From positions 16,134,931 through 16,198,930 of the forward strand of contig CAIIXF020000003.1 of NCBI GenBank assembly GCA_903813345.2: a stretch of 64,000 nucleotides of DNA. Reading direction: 5' to 3'. Positions 34,331 through 45,636 of the stretch are shown here, one piece after another. Below the pieces are notes generated by a model. The model did not search any database. It saw only the letters and a program-made list of their open reading frames with translations, and was not told the origin of the DNA. Positions within the stretch are counted from its first letter, which is position 1. Each line of letters opens with the position of its first letter. Position numbers and translations under genes: made by a program. This DNA is from Owenia fusiformis (taxonomy: Eukaryota; Annelida; Polychaeta; Sabellida; Oweniidae).

Positions 34331-34469
34331 TTAATTTAGTTTTTGTTTTCTAAAAATCACTTTTGATATTTTTATACGATACCTTAAAAACCTGTATAAT
34401 AAGAAATAACATGCTGTATCTTTTCCTCAAATGTGAATATTTTTATGAAAACTTCAATACAAGTAGGTA
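34331..34469 (+). repeat. 370-bp array, segment between two insertions
   Basis: Continues the unit broken at 33447 (TTAATTTAGTTTTTGTTTTC, then CTTAAAAACCTGTATAATAA and AACTTCAATACAAGTAGGTA). The array is cut again at about 34469 and resumes at 42321 with AGGTATAAATGACCTGCTGA. The equivalent unbroken stretch is seen at 42590-42720. Confidence 0.78.
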
Positions 34470-34506
34470 GTCGGAATGAATGCTCAAAAGTGCCAGGAAA
34501 GTACTT

Positions 34507-36405
34507 TTTAATGTACAGTTGCAACATATTCTCGAATTTGGTACCGTTGGAAAGCTTGTGGTGCCTAGATTTGAGATCCACTTGTTAGCAATTACGAAAT
34601 GTGGGCCGAATGTGTCTAAAACGCCCGTTTCCATGGTAACCACAAAAATATGGTGTTAATAAGCAGAAAATTGTTTTTATGCATAACTTTACTAATATTG
34701 CTCTGATTTTAATGAAATTGGTATCAAATTAAAGAGAATTAGAAGTTCGATTTTTAAAAATAACATTTATGCAAATTAGCTCATTTGCATATTGATTGTG
34801 ACGTCATCACTGCATTATTTTGCGTATTTTTTGATAAACGAGTATATTTATTTCAGTACAGTAATGTACAGTTGCAACATATTCATGAATTTGGTACCGT
34901 TGGAAAGCTTGTGGTGCCTAGATTTGAGATCCACTTGTTAGCAATTACGAAATGTGGGCCGAATGTGTCTAAAACGCCTGTTTCCATGGTAACCACAAAA
35001 ATATGGTGTTAATAAGCAGAAAATTGTTTTATGCATAACTTTACTAATACTGCTCTGATTTTAATAAAATTGGTATCAAATTAAAGAGAATTAAAAGTCC
35101 CATTTTTGAAAATAGCATTTATGCAAATTAGCTCATTTGCATATTGATTGTGACGTCATCAATGCATTATTTTACATATTTTGATAAACGAGTATATTTA
35201 TTTCAGTACAGTAATGTACAGTTGCAACATAATCATGAATTTGGTACCGTTGGAAAGCTTGTGGTGCCTAGATGTGAGATCCACTTGTTAGCAATTATGA
35301 AAATTGGACCGAATGTGTCTAAAATGCCCATTTCCATAGTAACCACAATAATATGGTGTTCATAAGCAGAAAATGTTTTATCATGCATAACTTTACTAAT
35401 ATTGCTCTGATTTTGATGAAATTAGTATTAAATTAAAGAGAATTAAAATTTCTAGTTTTGGAACTAACTTTTATGCAAATTTAGATTATTTGCATATTGA
35501 TTGTGACGTCATCACTCCATCATTTTGCATATATTCAAATAAATGAGTATATTGATTCAGTATGGTACTGTACAGTTATGATATATCACCCGCTCGTCGT
35601 AATGCAGATTTGCAAGCGCAACACAACGCAACTTTTGAGAATCACAATCAGGATTTGTATCATCCTCTAAGCCTATATGCGCAACACAATCGCAAATTTG
35701 AAAGATGTTCCAATCGCATCTGGCCAAAAAGTTGCGATAGCTCTTACCCTGCCGCAAATCAAATGCAAATATCACTCATCTTTAAGACAATTGTTATATA
35801 TTTGAAATGGGTCAATCTAGGAGTTTCTTTATTGATTGCGTAAGTATGTTCTTTTCTTAAGGTGACGTGTAATAAAAAGTTAGTTTATATTTTTCGAAAG
35901 TGCTTCAATCAATCTGATTGCAAATCCAAGAAAACGAAACACTACGTATATGTTCATTTTGGCATCGCTCAAAATGGACATAACTTCGATGTTCTTTGCC
36001 CAAGTCAACTTACGAATGACAAATAGGGAATCATTTGGAATAACCCCACTTTTATGTCAAGGTCACTGTTCTACAGCTGGTTGCCGAAATTGAAAGCCCA
36101 TGGTTAGAGTCATTCTAAGTGAAGCTGTTTTCTCTAAAATTCTCTAATATTGCAGGTGTTTGGGCATTCATTTGTGGATGAATACAATCGTATTTTATTA
36201 ATTTGCAAAGGCAATCAAGATTCAATGTAGTTTAGCTGAAATCGGGGATTTATCGAAAACAAATGAATCTTGGCAACCATCTTGAATGAAGCTAACTGCA
36301 GTTAGAGTTATCCAGCTGTGGAACTGTGAAGGTATAGTATACTGTAATTTCCGACAGGCACTGACTTCAGTGAATCAAGGTATTTCTATTTCAAGGCATT
36401 ACAAG
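34507..36405 (+). repeat. Left arm of the giant inverted repeat
   Basis: Three units near 34512-34864, 34865-35214 and 35215-35556, then unique arm sequence to 36405 matching the inverse of 40427-41240. Each unit contains GCAAATTAGCTCATTTGCAT (octamer-type ATTTGCAT) followed 11 bp on by a perfect CRE, TGACGTCA, at 34799-34806, 35151-35158 and 35504-35511. Confidence 0.85.
35557..35912. mobile_element. Insertion in the left arm only
   Basis: The right arm passes directly from GTATATTGATTCAAAA to TCTGATTGCAAATCC (inverse strand of about 41200-41240), while the left arm has about 355 bp between the two. The extra DNA is richer in CpG and CA/GC words (CACCCGCTCGTCGTAATGC, GCGCAACACAACGC, TTGCGATAGC) and carries overlapping open frames of 93 (+) and 72 (-) codons without known motifs. 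A small element is likely, but clear terminal repeats were not found. Confidence 0.6.
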
Positions 36406-37547
36406 TATTGTAGAGATCTGTAATAAGTAAAAGATACGCTTATGTATATAACATATAGGAGTTTCACTTAATGACACACTTGGACAAGGTCAATTTGAAT
36501 GGATTCTTTCCCTCGTAATAAACGTTCATGAGGGTATTTTGCAATAAAAATTGAGCTGATTACATATGTTATAATAAAGGATATTTTTGGAGGGTTCTGC
36601 TTTTGGGTCACAGTATTATAAGTCAATTTTCAAAAGTCTGTAAGTTATCAGCTCCTTTTGTATCAACCAGAACTTGTTGTTCTCCTTTTGTTGACATTTT
36701 CTAGCGAGAAATCAGAATGGCGGTTTGGAAAGAAATGTACAAAGTAGGCTTGAGTAGTATAGGGCTTTTCTTGTAGAATTACGGAAAATACCGAGAGGTA
36801 ACCAGTGCCTAAATGTACTGTAGGTTTGACTACCGAAGGTGTACTAACGTTACGAGATGGCTGAGAGAGCGCCATCTATGGAACACCCTCAATCGTGCCC
36901 CCCCCTCCCCATACATTGTGAAAAGGTGTTCGCGCCTAGACACGTTTATCGGTTGTCTATCTGTATTCTGAGGTCATTATTGTCTCATTCTGACTGTGTT
37001 GACGACTTCCCGAAATCCCCGACCCATTCAAACACGAGTGATATGTATGACGATGGTAATGTCACCCGACAGCGCCCAGGGGAAGGGGCACATTTGAAAA
37101 ATCTTGAAAAGTTGAGTTGCCTAGAGTATGGCTGTGTAGCATTTCAAATGAATTGGAATTTGTGAATAGAAGACGTAGGAAAGGTACCCGGATGACCTTA
37201 TTTCCATATCGAGTCTATGGACGGCCCGTGGGTCGGGGTTTGGAATAGGTTAAAAATTGAAGATAAATAAATATAGTCGTGTTGTATATCAAACGAAAGC
37301 GCATTGTTCATAGATTAGATATTTATTATTACTTGTCAATCCACGACCCTAGCATAAAGTGTTAGCCCTCGCAAATCAAATCGGGTTTGAAATTGAATAT
37401 TTAGAAATAAAGACATATAGTGTATCAAAAAGGGTCATAGTGTAAAGAATAACCATTTGTAAATACTTGTCGACCCATGGAACTCGCAAAAAAGTTAAGT
37501 CCCTTGCAAAAATGTTATCCTAAGTTCTGAATATTTTGGGAAGCCTG
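36406..37547. other. Core of the giant inverted repeat, left portion
   Basis: Single-copy-looking sequence between the arms. A more GC-rich part (36850-37170) includes a 102-codon open frame (MAERAPSMEHPQSCPPLPIH onward) with no recognisable domain and no transposase motif. It could be a decayed coding remnant of the element or captured DNA. Confidence 0.4.
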
Positions 37548-37960
37548 TTCACTATTGTTTAAGATTATGTAATGTATACTATTGTTCATTAGCATGCCAC
37601 CTATTGTTGAGTAGCACGTTCACTGTTGTTTATTAGCATGTTCACTATTGTTAACTAGGTGTTTACTATTGTTCACTAGCATGTTCACTAGCATGTTAAA
37701 TTATGTCCACTAGCATGTTCACACATGTTCACTAGCATGTTCACTTATGTTCACTAGCATGTTCACTTATGTTCACTAGCATGTTCACTTATGTTCACAA
37801 GCATGTTCACTTATGTTCACAAGCATGTTCACTTATCTTCACCATTGTTCACAAGCATGTTCACTATGTTCACTAGCATGTTCACTATTGTACACTTGCG
37901 TGTTCACTAATAATCACTAGCATGTTTAATATTGTTCACTAGCATGTTCACTAGGCTACA
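37548..37960 (+). repeat. Minisatellite of TTCACTAGCATGTTCACTTATG units
   Basis: About 15 imperfect units of 22-26 bp built on GTTCACTAGCATGTTCACTT. The best-preserved run is 37690-37870; the edges are degenerate. Confidence 0.92.
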
Positions 37961-38745
37961 TGTTAAGCTACCATGCTACAAGTTATGCTACTAGCTATGC
38001 TACCTGTTATGCCACCATGCTACATGCTATGCTACAAGTTATGCTACCATGCTACATGCTATATGTTATTCTACTATGCTACATGCTATGCTACATGTTA
38101 TGGTACAATGCTACTAGCTATGTAACATGTTAAGCTACCATGCTACATACAATGCTACAAGTAATGCTATCATGCCACATGCTATGCTAAATGTTTTGCT
38201 ACTATGATACATGATATGCTACATGTTATGCTACTATGCTACATGCTATGCTACATGTTAGGCTACTATACTACACGCTATGCTACACGTTATGCTACCA
38301 TGTAACATGCTATGTTACTATGCTACATGTTTTGCTACTATGCTACATGCTATGCTGCATGTTATGCTACTATGGCATTAGCTATGCTACATGCTATACT
38401 ACAAGTTATGCTTCGATGCTACATTCTATGCTACATCTTGTGCTACTATGCTACTAGTTATGCTGCATGTTATGCTACCATGCTACATGCTATACTACAA
38501 GTTATGCTTCGATGCTACATTCTATGCTACATCTTGTGCTACTATGCTACTAGTTATGCTGCATGTTATGCTATCATGCTACATGCTATGCTACAAGTTA
38601 TGATTCGATGCTACATTCTATGCTACATCTTGTGCTACTATGCTACTAGTTATGCTGCATGTTATGCTACCATGCTAAATGCTATACTACAAGTTATGCT
38701 TCGATGCTACATTCTATGCTACATCTTGTGCTACTATGCTAAATT
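37961..38745 (+). repeat. Satellite of GCTATGCTACATG words with a 96-bp higher-order unit
   Basis: Short words GCTATGCTACATG, TTATGCTACCATG and ACAAGTTATGCT fill about 785 bp. From about 38360 a 96-bp higher-order unit repeats three to four times (CTACTAGTTATGCTGCATG at 38451, 38547 and 38643). Because 96 is divisible by three, a frame at 38312-38794 stays open for 160 codons with a 32-residue repeat rich in Cys, Tyr, Leu and Met. I treat this frame as a by-product of the satellite, not a gene. Confidence 0.93.
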
Positions 38746-40426
38746 ACCCCCTATCACCTCAAATTTTGCGCCAAAAATGCTATCTTATCTATAGCTATAG
38801 GTACTACGGCAATTAAAATGTTTTTTTCTTGGCAGGGAAGTACCGGGCAAAATCCGACCCCCAATGTACACACGAGGGTTAAGGCACTTAGGCCATTCAA
38901 ATCTTTATATTTGATTAAGATATAAACATACCAATAGACAATGTCACTGTCGTTTTCAGAAAACAAACAAAAAATCTCCATTTACACTATACTTAAAGTC
39001 CCCGTCTAAAGTTTGAAAATATTTCTTTATCATTCATTTACTATTTGTCAGGACTTAAAAAGTGATTTTAGAGATTTTTGAAAAAAAAATTCTTTGAAAA
39101 AAAAGTTGTGAGCATTTCATTTCTCAAATATTCAAGTTTCCCGCCATTTTTCAAAAAAGTTGAAATTTCTTACTCAACAAATATTTCTAAAAGCATTTCA
39201 AATAAAATTATCTTTTTAACACCAATGCAAAGATTGAACAAAGGACACACTATTTCAATAATAAAATGCCATATTTAATGGGCCACTTCAATGTTTTAGC
39301 ATATCAAAAACATTTTGAAACATTAGTGATGTCACTAAGGTAGCAAAAACGTTTTGAAAAAAATTTAATTTTTTTTTTCGATGTCAATCTTTTCTAAATT
39401 TGCTAGACTGCCATAAAAAACCAATGTTGATTGTCTAACCAGGTTAAAAGGAAGAATAAATTATGTTTTAGATATCATTGTACCATTGGTTTCAATGAGA
39501 ACTAAAATTTTGAAATGCATTTTTCTCAGAACCATTTTCATGCACTGATAAGTTCATTTCTCGCTTGTTTATCAACCGATTTTCTTAATTTTTTCGGCAA
39601 AAGACATGGGAGGATGAATGCTATGCATTGGTATGAATTGTGGCTAATAAGAAGATATGGGTGACCTCTAAAAGTTGGTTTTAAATAAATTCACAAATTT
39701 TGGAACAAAAAGTCTATCAAAAACCACTTTTTGAAATTAAAAAAAAAAGTTTCACATATCACACTTTGATAACATTGGGTAAGACTACAATATAAGCCAA
39801 AGTGGTTTAAACTTTACATGGGGCCTTTAATAAATTTGAAATGACAAAGGAAACTTTAAAATTGCTTGTGCTCACTTGTGCAACTATCGGCTGTCGGCCA
39901 CAGGATTAGCCTATTCATTTTCATAAATCAAACTGTCATTTTGAAGTTGATTTAATGAACAACCTATTATTTTCCAGATATGCATGAATTAATTGCACAT
40001 ATAGATACATTTTGTCAATGTCCTGCTCCAAATTTTCTGCCATGTGTTCCATACACTATTAAAATTTCACCTAATTATAAAGTTTGATATCATTTTGATG
40101 GTAAACATTGTGTGAACCCATATTTAAACAGCCATCTTTGCCACTATTTCGAAAGAAACTGAAATTAATGTTTGGAGATCCAAGGGGCTGATCAAGGAAG
40201 CAGAGGCAAATAAAATTTGAACTCTGTCTAGCTACCTCGTATGAAGTTTCAATGGGACTGACAAATAAACGTAATATTCAAATAAGCTAAAATGAATAAA
40301 TGTAATGTTCCTAATGAACTCCCTAATTCTCTTTAATTGATACCAATTTCATCAAAATCAGTGCAATATTTAGCGCCAAAGGGAAGAGACTAAAACCTAA
40401 GAACCCAGCAAGAAAAGCAAACTCGA
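38746..40426. other. Core of the giant inverted repeat, right portion
   Basis: AT-rich, no reading frame of note. At 40318-40380 a single fragment of the arm unit occurs (TCTCTTTAATTGATACCAAT), so an extra partial unit lies just inside the right arm. Confidence 0.5.
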
Positions 40427-42287
40427 ATAATGCCTTGAAATAGAATATAATTGATTCACTGAAGTCAGTGCCTACCGAAAATTACAATATACTATACCTT
40501 CACTGTTCCACAGCTGGATGACTCTAACTGCAGTTAGCTTCATTCAAGATGGTTGCCAAGATTCATTCGTTTTGGATAAACCCCCGATTTCAGCTAAACT
40601 ACGTTGAATCTTGATTCCAACAGTTTCGCAATGCAAATTAATATAACTACGATTGTATTCATCCACAAATGAATGCCCAAATACCTGCAATATTAGAGGA
40701 TTTTAAAGAAAACGGCTTCACTTAGAATGACTTTAACTGAAGTTGATGATCTACGTCATCATTATGTCATCATCAACTTCAGTTGGAGTCATTCTAACTC
40801 AGTTAGAGTCATTTTAAGTGAAGCCATTTCTTCAAAATTCTCCAATATCGCGGTTGTTTGAGCATTTATTTGTTGTTATTTACTGTCGTAGCTTTATTAC
40901 TTTGCATGGCGAAACATTTGGAATCCAGACTCAACTTAGTTTAGCTGAAACGGGGGGTTATTGAAAACGAAAGAATTTCGGCAACCATCTTGAATGAAGC
41001 TAACGGCAGTTAGAGTCATCCAGCTGTGGAACAGTGACCTTGACATAATAGTGGACACCTCTCCCACCACCTCGAGACAGATGCTTGGGTTATTCCAAAT
41101 GAGTCCCTTTTTATGATTTGTAAGTTGACTGGGGCAAAGAACATCAAAGTTATGCTCATTTTTAGCGATGCCAAAATTAACGTACACGTGGTGTTTCATT
41201 TTCTTGGATTTGCAATCAGAAATTTTGAATCAATATACTCATGTATTCGAAAATATATACAAAATAATGGAGTGATGGCGTCACAATCAATATGCAAATT
41301 AGCTAATTTGCATAAAAGTAAGTTCCAAAACTAGAACTTTTAATTCTTTTAATTTAATACCAATTTCATCAAAATCGGAGCAATATTAGTAAACTTATGC
41401 ATGAGAAAACATTTTCTGCTTATTAACACCATATTTTTTGTGGTTACTATGGAAATTGGCATTTTAGACGCATTTGGTCCATTTTTCAGAATTGCTATTA
41501 AGCAGATCTTAAAACTAGGAATCTGACTAGCTTTCTGACCGTACCAAATTCATTCATATGTTGTTACTTCAAATTACCGACTACTGTACTGAAATAAATA
41601 TACTCATTATCTAAAAATATGCAAAATGATGCAGTTATGACGTCACAATCAATATGCAAATGAGCTAATTTGCATTAATGTTATTTTCAAAAATGGAAGT
41701 TTCCATTCTCTTTAATTTGATACCAATATCATCAAAATCGGAGCCATTTCAGTAAAGTTATGCATAAAACAATTTTGTGCTTATTAACACTACATTTTGT
41801 GGTTACCATGGAAACAGGCATTTTAGACACATTCGTCCCACATTTCGTAATTGCTAACAAGTGGATCTCAAATCTAGGCACCATAAGCTTTCCAACGGTA
41901 CCAAATTCATGAATATGTTGCAACTGTACATTACTGTACTGAAATAAATATACTCGTTTATCAAAAAATACGCAAAATAATGCAGTGATGACGTCACAAT
42001 CAATATGCAAATGAGCTAATTTGCATAAATGCTATTTTCAAAAATCGAACTTTTAATTCTCTTTAATTTGATACCAATTTCATTAAAATCAGAGCAATAT
42101 TAGTGAAGTTATGCATAAAAACAATTTTCTGCTTATTAACACCATATTTTTGTGGTTACCATGGAAACGGGCGTTTTAGACACATTCGGCCCACATTTCG
42201 TAATTGCTAACAAGTGGATCTCACATCTAGGCACCACAAGCTTTCCAACGGTACCAAATACGAGAATATGTTGCAACTGTACATTAA
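40427..42287 (-). repeat. Right arm of the giant inverted repeat, with a local palindrome
   Basis: Inverse of 34507-36405. Within it, 40500-40735 and 40790-41035 are inverse copies of each other about a centre near 40765 (GATGATCTACGTCATCATTATG), giving a hairpin the left arm lacks. CRE-type sites recur in the units at 41638-41645 and 41989-41996, and with one change (TGGCGTCA) at 41275-41282. Confidence 0.83.
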
Positions 42288-42320
42288 ATTTTTTTTGGAC
42301 CTCCAATTCTGCCCGCCTAA

Positions 42321-42930
42321 AGGTATAAATGACCTGCTGAGTCCAAAAACAGTGTCAGATTTTAAAGATAACATAATCCGAGAGGTCTACAGTTGACCAA
42401 ACCAACTGAAACTGCTGTTGCTATGGTAACAAGGTGGACATAGTTACCATAGCAACAACCATAAAGAAATGTTTGGAGGTCATCATACATCGTTGTTATG
42501 TAAAGTGTTGAAGATTTGACAATATTTGATACTGTTGCACAACATTTATTTATCTATTTAATTTATTTTAATTTTCAAAAAACTGCTAAATTTGAGTTTT
42601 TTATATGGGTCCTTACAAACCTGCATAGTAAGAAATAAACTGCTGTATCTTTATATAAAATTTGAATTTTTTCATGAAAATTTCAATTCCAGGTAATTTT
42701 GACCTGCTGAGTCCAAATATGATGTCAGAATTTAGTAATATGGTAATCTTGGGCGTCTACAGTAGACTTAACCAGCTGAAATTACCGTTGCTATGGCAAC
42801 AAGAGAGACATAGTTACCATAGCAACAACAAATAGAATTTGTCACAAATCTTTCATACATCATAAGTATGAAATTTGACCAAGATCCGGTCATGTTTGAT
42901 AATTTTGGTAAGCCCCTTAAAAAACCTGAA
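42321..42930 (+). repeat. Array of about 370-bp tandem units, right part
   Basis: Two units beginning CCTGCTGAGTCCAAAA and CCTGCTGAGTCCAAAT at about 42335 and 42703, with GTTGCTATGGTAACAAGGTG and GTTACCATAGCAACAAC. The 42540-42700 portion shows the uninterrupted sequence at both places where the left part was invaded. Confidence 0.82.
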
Positions 42931-44610
42931 TAACTAATCACAGACCTATAGTATTTGTTACATAACTGACTCTAAGCTCCCTCAGTCTATTAATCAAAGT
43001 TGTGTCATACAGAATAACAGCACATCCTCATCAATAAAATATTATGGTAGTTTCTGTTTCTAAATGAACTAGAGTGAAAAAGAGGGGGTGTACATGGAAT
43101 ACAAGATGTATACATGTACCATAATTCCAAATTGTTACCCATATGCCAGTGAAGCTGGGAAGTCCTTCAGATTTGAAAGAATAACTTCATTACGTCGACT
43201 ATTGTATGTGATATTTTAGCCAGGTACTTTAATTCCCAAAGTTAGTGGTTTTATAAGTAATTTATTTATCTTAGTTAACGTGAGTACTTGCCAACATCAT
43301 GGTCAAGGTTCACATGATTTATTTAATGAAAGACTGTTATATTAAGTAAGATTACATGATTTGTATTGGCCCAAAAATGAAAACTTAATATGGGTAGCCA
43401 GAAAAACTATTTCCTGGTAATTAGTACGCATTATCACATCACTTTGTGCTAGTCTGTGATTGGTCAGGGAAAAGTTAGAGAATTTTAAGTGAGGGAAATT
43501 TTGTAAAGTTAAAAACTAAACCACAGATTGAAAAGATGAGAAAAATGTAAACTACTAAAATTATATAGTAAATATTACAGCATTTTTGAAATCATATTAG
43601 AGATGGTTTACACTACCCCCCCCCCAGATCTGCCAGTGATGTGGGCATCCAGATGCTTAATGGTAGGGAATCGGCAGGTTGAGGTAACATACAAATACAC
43701 ACAGCTGTACATATCAAAATTCCTATTTCCTAGTATATGTACATCTTTATAGATAAATTATATATAGTGCAGAACTATATATTCAAGTCATGTTCAATAG
43801 TACAATGATATTTATGATTATATGAGTTCGAAGAGTCACATTAAAGAATTGTAGCAGACTATGCACATTTGTCATTACAAATCGTATTCATTCACCAAAT
43901 GTGCTTTTTAGCACATTTTTCGACACCAGGTGTGCCGCAAATTACCTTATGAGGGAAATAGATTAAGATCATTGTGACCCAAGTGAAACTAAATGCATTT
44001 GCGAAGTATTAATTCTTACTTCATTTTAAATGGTTATTTCAGATTTTGTAGAGCAATCAATAAAACCAATTACACTGAGATTAAAACATTGAACACATGG
44101 TACGTTACAGAGTTACAGTCCCCAAAATATTTCAGGATTTCTTTTGTGAAATTCTATAAAGAGAAGAGAATTTGAGAAGTGTCTGAAACTACTGAAGGAT
44201 GGATCCATTCTGAATTATATAAAAATACTTGAATATATCTTCAAAATTGCTGAAGAACATTTTCGAGTTCATGAAAATGTGAAATAACATTTACGGGTAT
44301 AAAGAGTACAAAGATTGGTTGGAAATGTATATAGGTATGGATGGGTTAACCCAACCTTTATCACAAAATGGAATAATTATGGTTTGTTGGTTTATTGTTG
44401 TTGCATTTCGGCTTGTAAATTGCCTGTCGGAAATAACCTAGCGCTAAGTGGTTTGAATAATATCATTTGCCATATAGTCTCATATGGAAGCCAGAAAAAA
44501 CATTGGGATTTCTTCTAGCCAAATCTTAGTGTCTATGTGGTTATATGTACAGAATTGTAAGATATGACATGTATATGGGACTATATTGCTGGCATAAGTG
44601 AACTGACGCA
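42931..44610. other. Intron 3, nothing recognised
   Basis: AT-rich, with a C10 tract at 43616-43625. A short inverted word pair AATGTGCTTTTTAGCACATT lies at 43899-43918. No exon is supported. Confidence 0.4.
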
Positions 44611-44982
44611 TATCCTTTGCATTCGTTTGACTTCACTTCTCAAAAGAAAGCTTCGTCTTCACTCTTTCAAACTAAAATAAACCTGTGAACTCACCGCGCC
44701 AATCAGTGTCCGTCGGCCAAATTTGACCGACGTTCTTTATATCGTCATTCCTTCTGACGTCATCGTTGAGCCCGAAATCGACCAATGACATGTGCATATT
44801 TAATTAGAACGCATTTGGCGTATGTTTCTTCAAGCTCGCTGATTGGTGGAAGGTCAGCGCGTAGCTCAAGAGTGATTTACCCAAACTGTCACCGGTACCC
44901 GTCATGGGGGCGGGGCTACTAAACTGTAATATGGTCTCTACTAGGCAGAGTGTAGTTTAACTAGACTCTGCACGCAGGGTAA
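44611..44982 (-). mobile_element. TTACCCTG MITE with promoter-like interior, long copy 1
   Basis: On the minus strand it starts TTACCCTGCGTGCAGAGTCT and ends ATGCAAAGGATA. Inside, in order: TTTAGTAGCCCCGCCCCCAT (a GC box), CCAATCAGCGAGCT, CATTGGTCGATT, a TGACGTCA site, ATATAAAG (TATA-like), GATTGGCGCGGTGAGTTCA and GTGAAGACGAAGCTTTCTTT. The copy at 55419-55766 has the same order with about one in four bases changed. Shorter relatives keep only the two ends. The interior looks like a Pol II promoter; a solo LTR is an alternative reading. Confidence 0.72.
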
Positions 44983-45636
44983 CTGACGCAAGTATGTTAT
45001 ATATGTTGTTCTTGGCTGGTGGTGGTCCGAAATGTTTCATTGTTTGATCTCCAGAATTGTTTTGTCATTTTTTATCTGCTTTACCAGGTATATCTCAATG
45101 CAATCTTTGATGTCAGTTATAGTTTAGTAAGCTTTTGGAACTTTTCAAGAAATCTAAATAAATGAAAAATTCAGATTTGGTCCAGAAAGGGTTCAATCCC
45201 ATATGCCTTATACCCTCAGTAGTCCATGTGACCTTGGTCAACCAATCAGATTACAGGGTAGATTACAAGAGAGTTCATGTATTTTGGGATTGATTGACAT
45301 GTTGTAGAGCTGATAAGTCTGTTATCTCTTTACTTACCATGCATTCTGTCTGTAGTGGACAAAAATAAGCACCTTACCTAGGTCTTCTCAGAAGTAGCTT
45401 ATCATTCCGTTTACCTTTAATTTTGAATCATGATTTCTTCCCTTGTTACTTATTCACAATTAATGTAAGGATCATTGAATCCAGATATAGCAGATTGGGG
45501 GAAGTATTCTTCCAAAATATTTCCGGCAACTACAAAATACGAGTCTCATGCAAAATTAGAAATATTTACAGTCTCAAAAATCAAACTTCAGTGCTTTAAT
45601 TTTTCATTTTCTCTTGAATGATTTCCATTGCTTTTC
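44983..45636. other. Intron 3, nothing recognised
   Basis: No gene or repeat partner recognised. Confidence 0.4.

Larger units (their letters stand above)
34470..42320. mobile_element. Giant inverted-repeat (foldback-like) element, 7.85 kb
   Basis: Left arm about 34507-36405, right arm about 40427-42287, in inverse orientation, around a core of about 4 kb. The outer arms consist of three tandem units of about 350 bp (unit word TGTACAGTTGCAACAT at 34512, 34865 and 35215; inverse ATGTTGCAACTGTACA on the right). The inner arms include ATGGACATAACTTCGATGTT / AACATCAAAGTTATGCTCAT and TGAATGAAGCTAACTGCAGT. Flanks sit inside the 370-bp array with AGGTA at 34465-34469 and 42321-42325, a possible 5-bp duplication. 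The left arm has an extra 350 bp (35557-35912) and the right arm an extra local palindrome (40500-41035). No transposase is recognised. Long arms built of tandem units recall foldback elements such as Drosophila FB and sea-urchin TU. Confidence 0.85.

Noticed and set aside
37548-38745. CRISPR-like array
   Set aside because: The repeats are contiguous and degenerate with no unique spacers, in an animal genome; they are minisatellites.
38312-38794. 160-codon open frame over the GCTATGCTAC satellite
   Set aside because: The frame is a direct consequence of a 96-bp repeat period and stop-free words; no start context, splice context or domain. Kept as a repeat.
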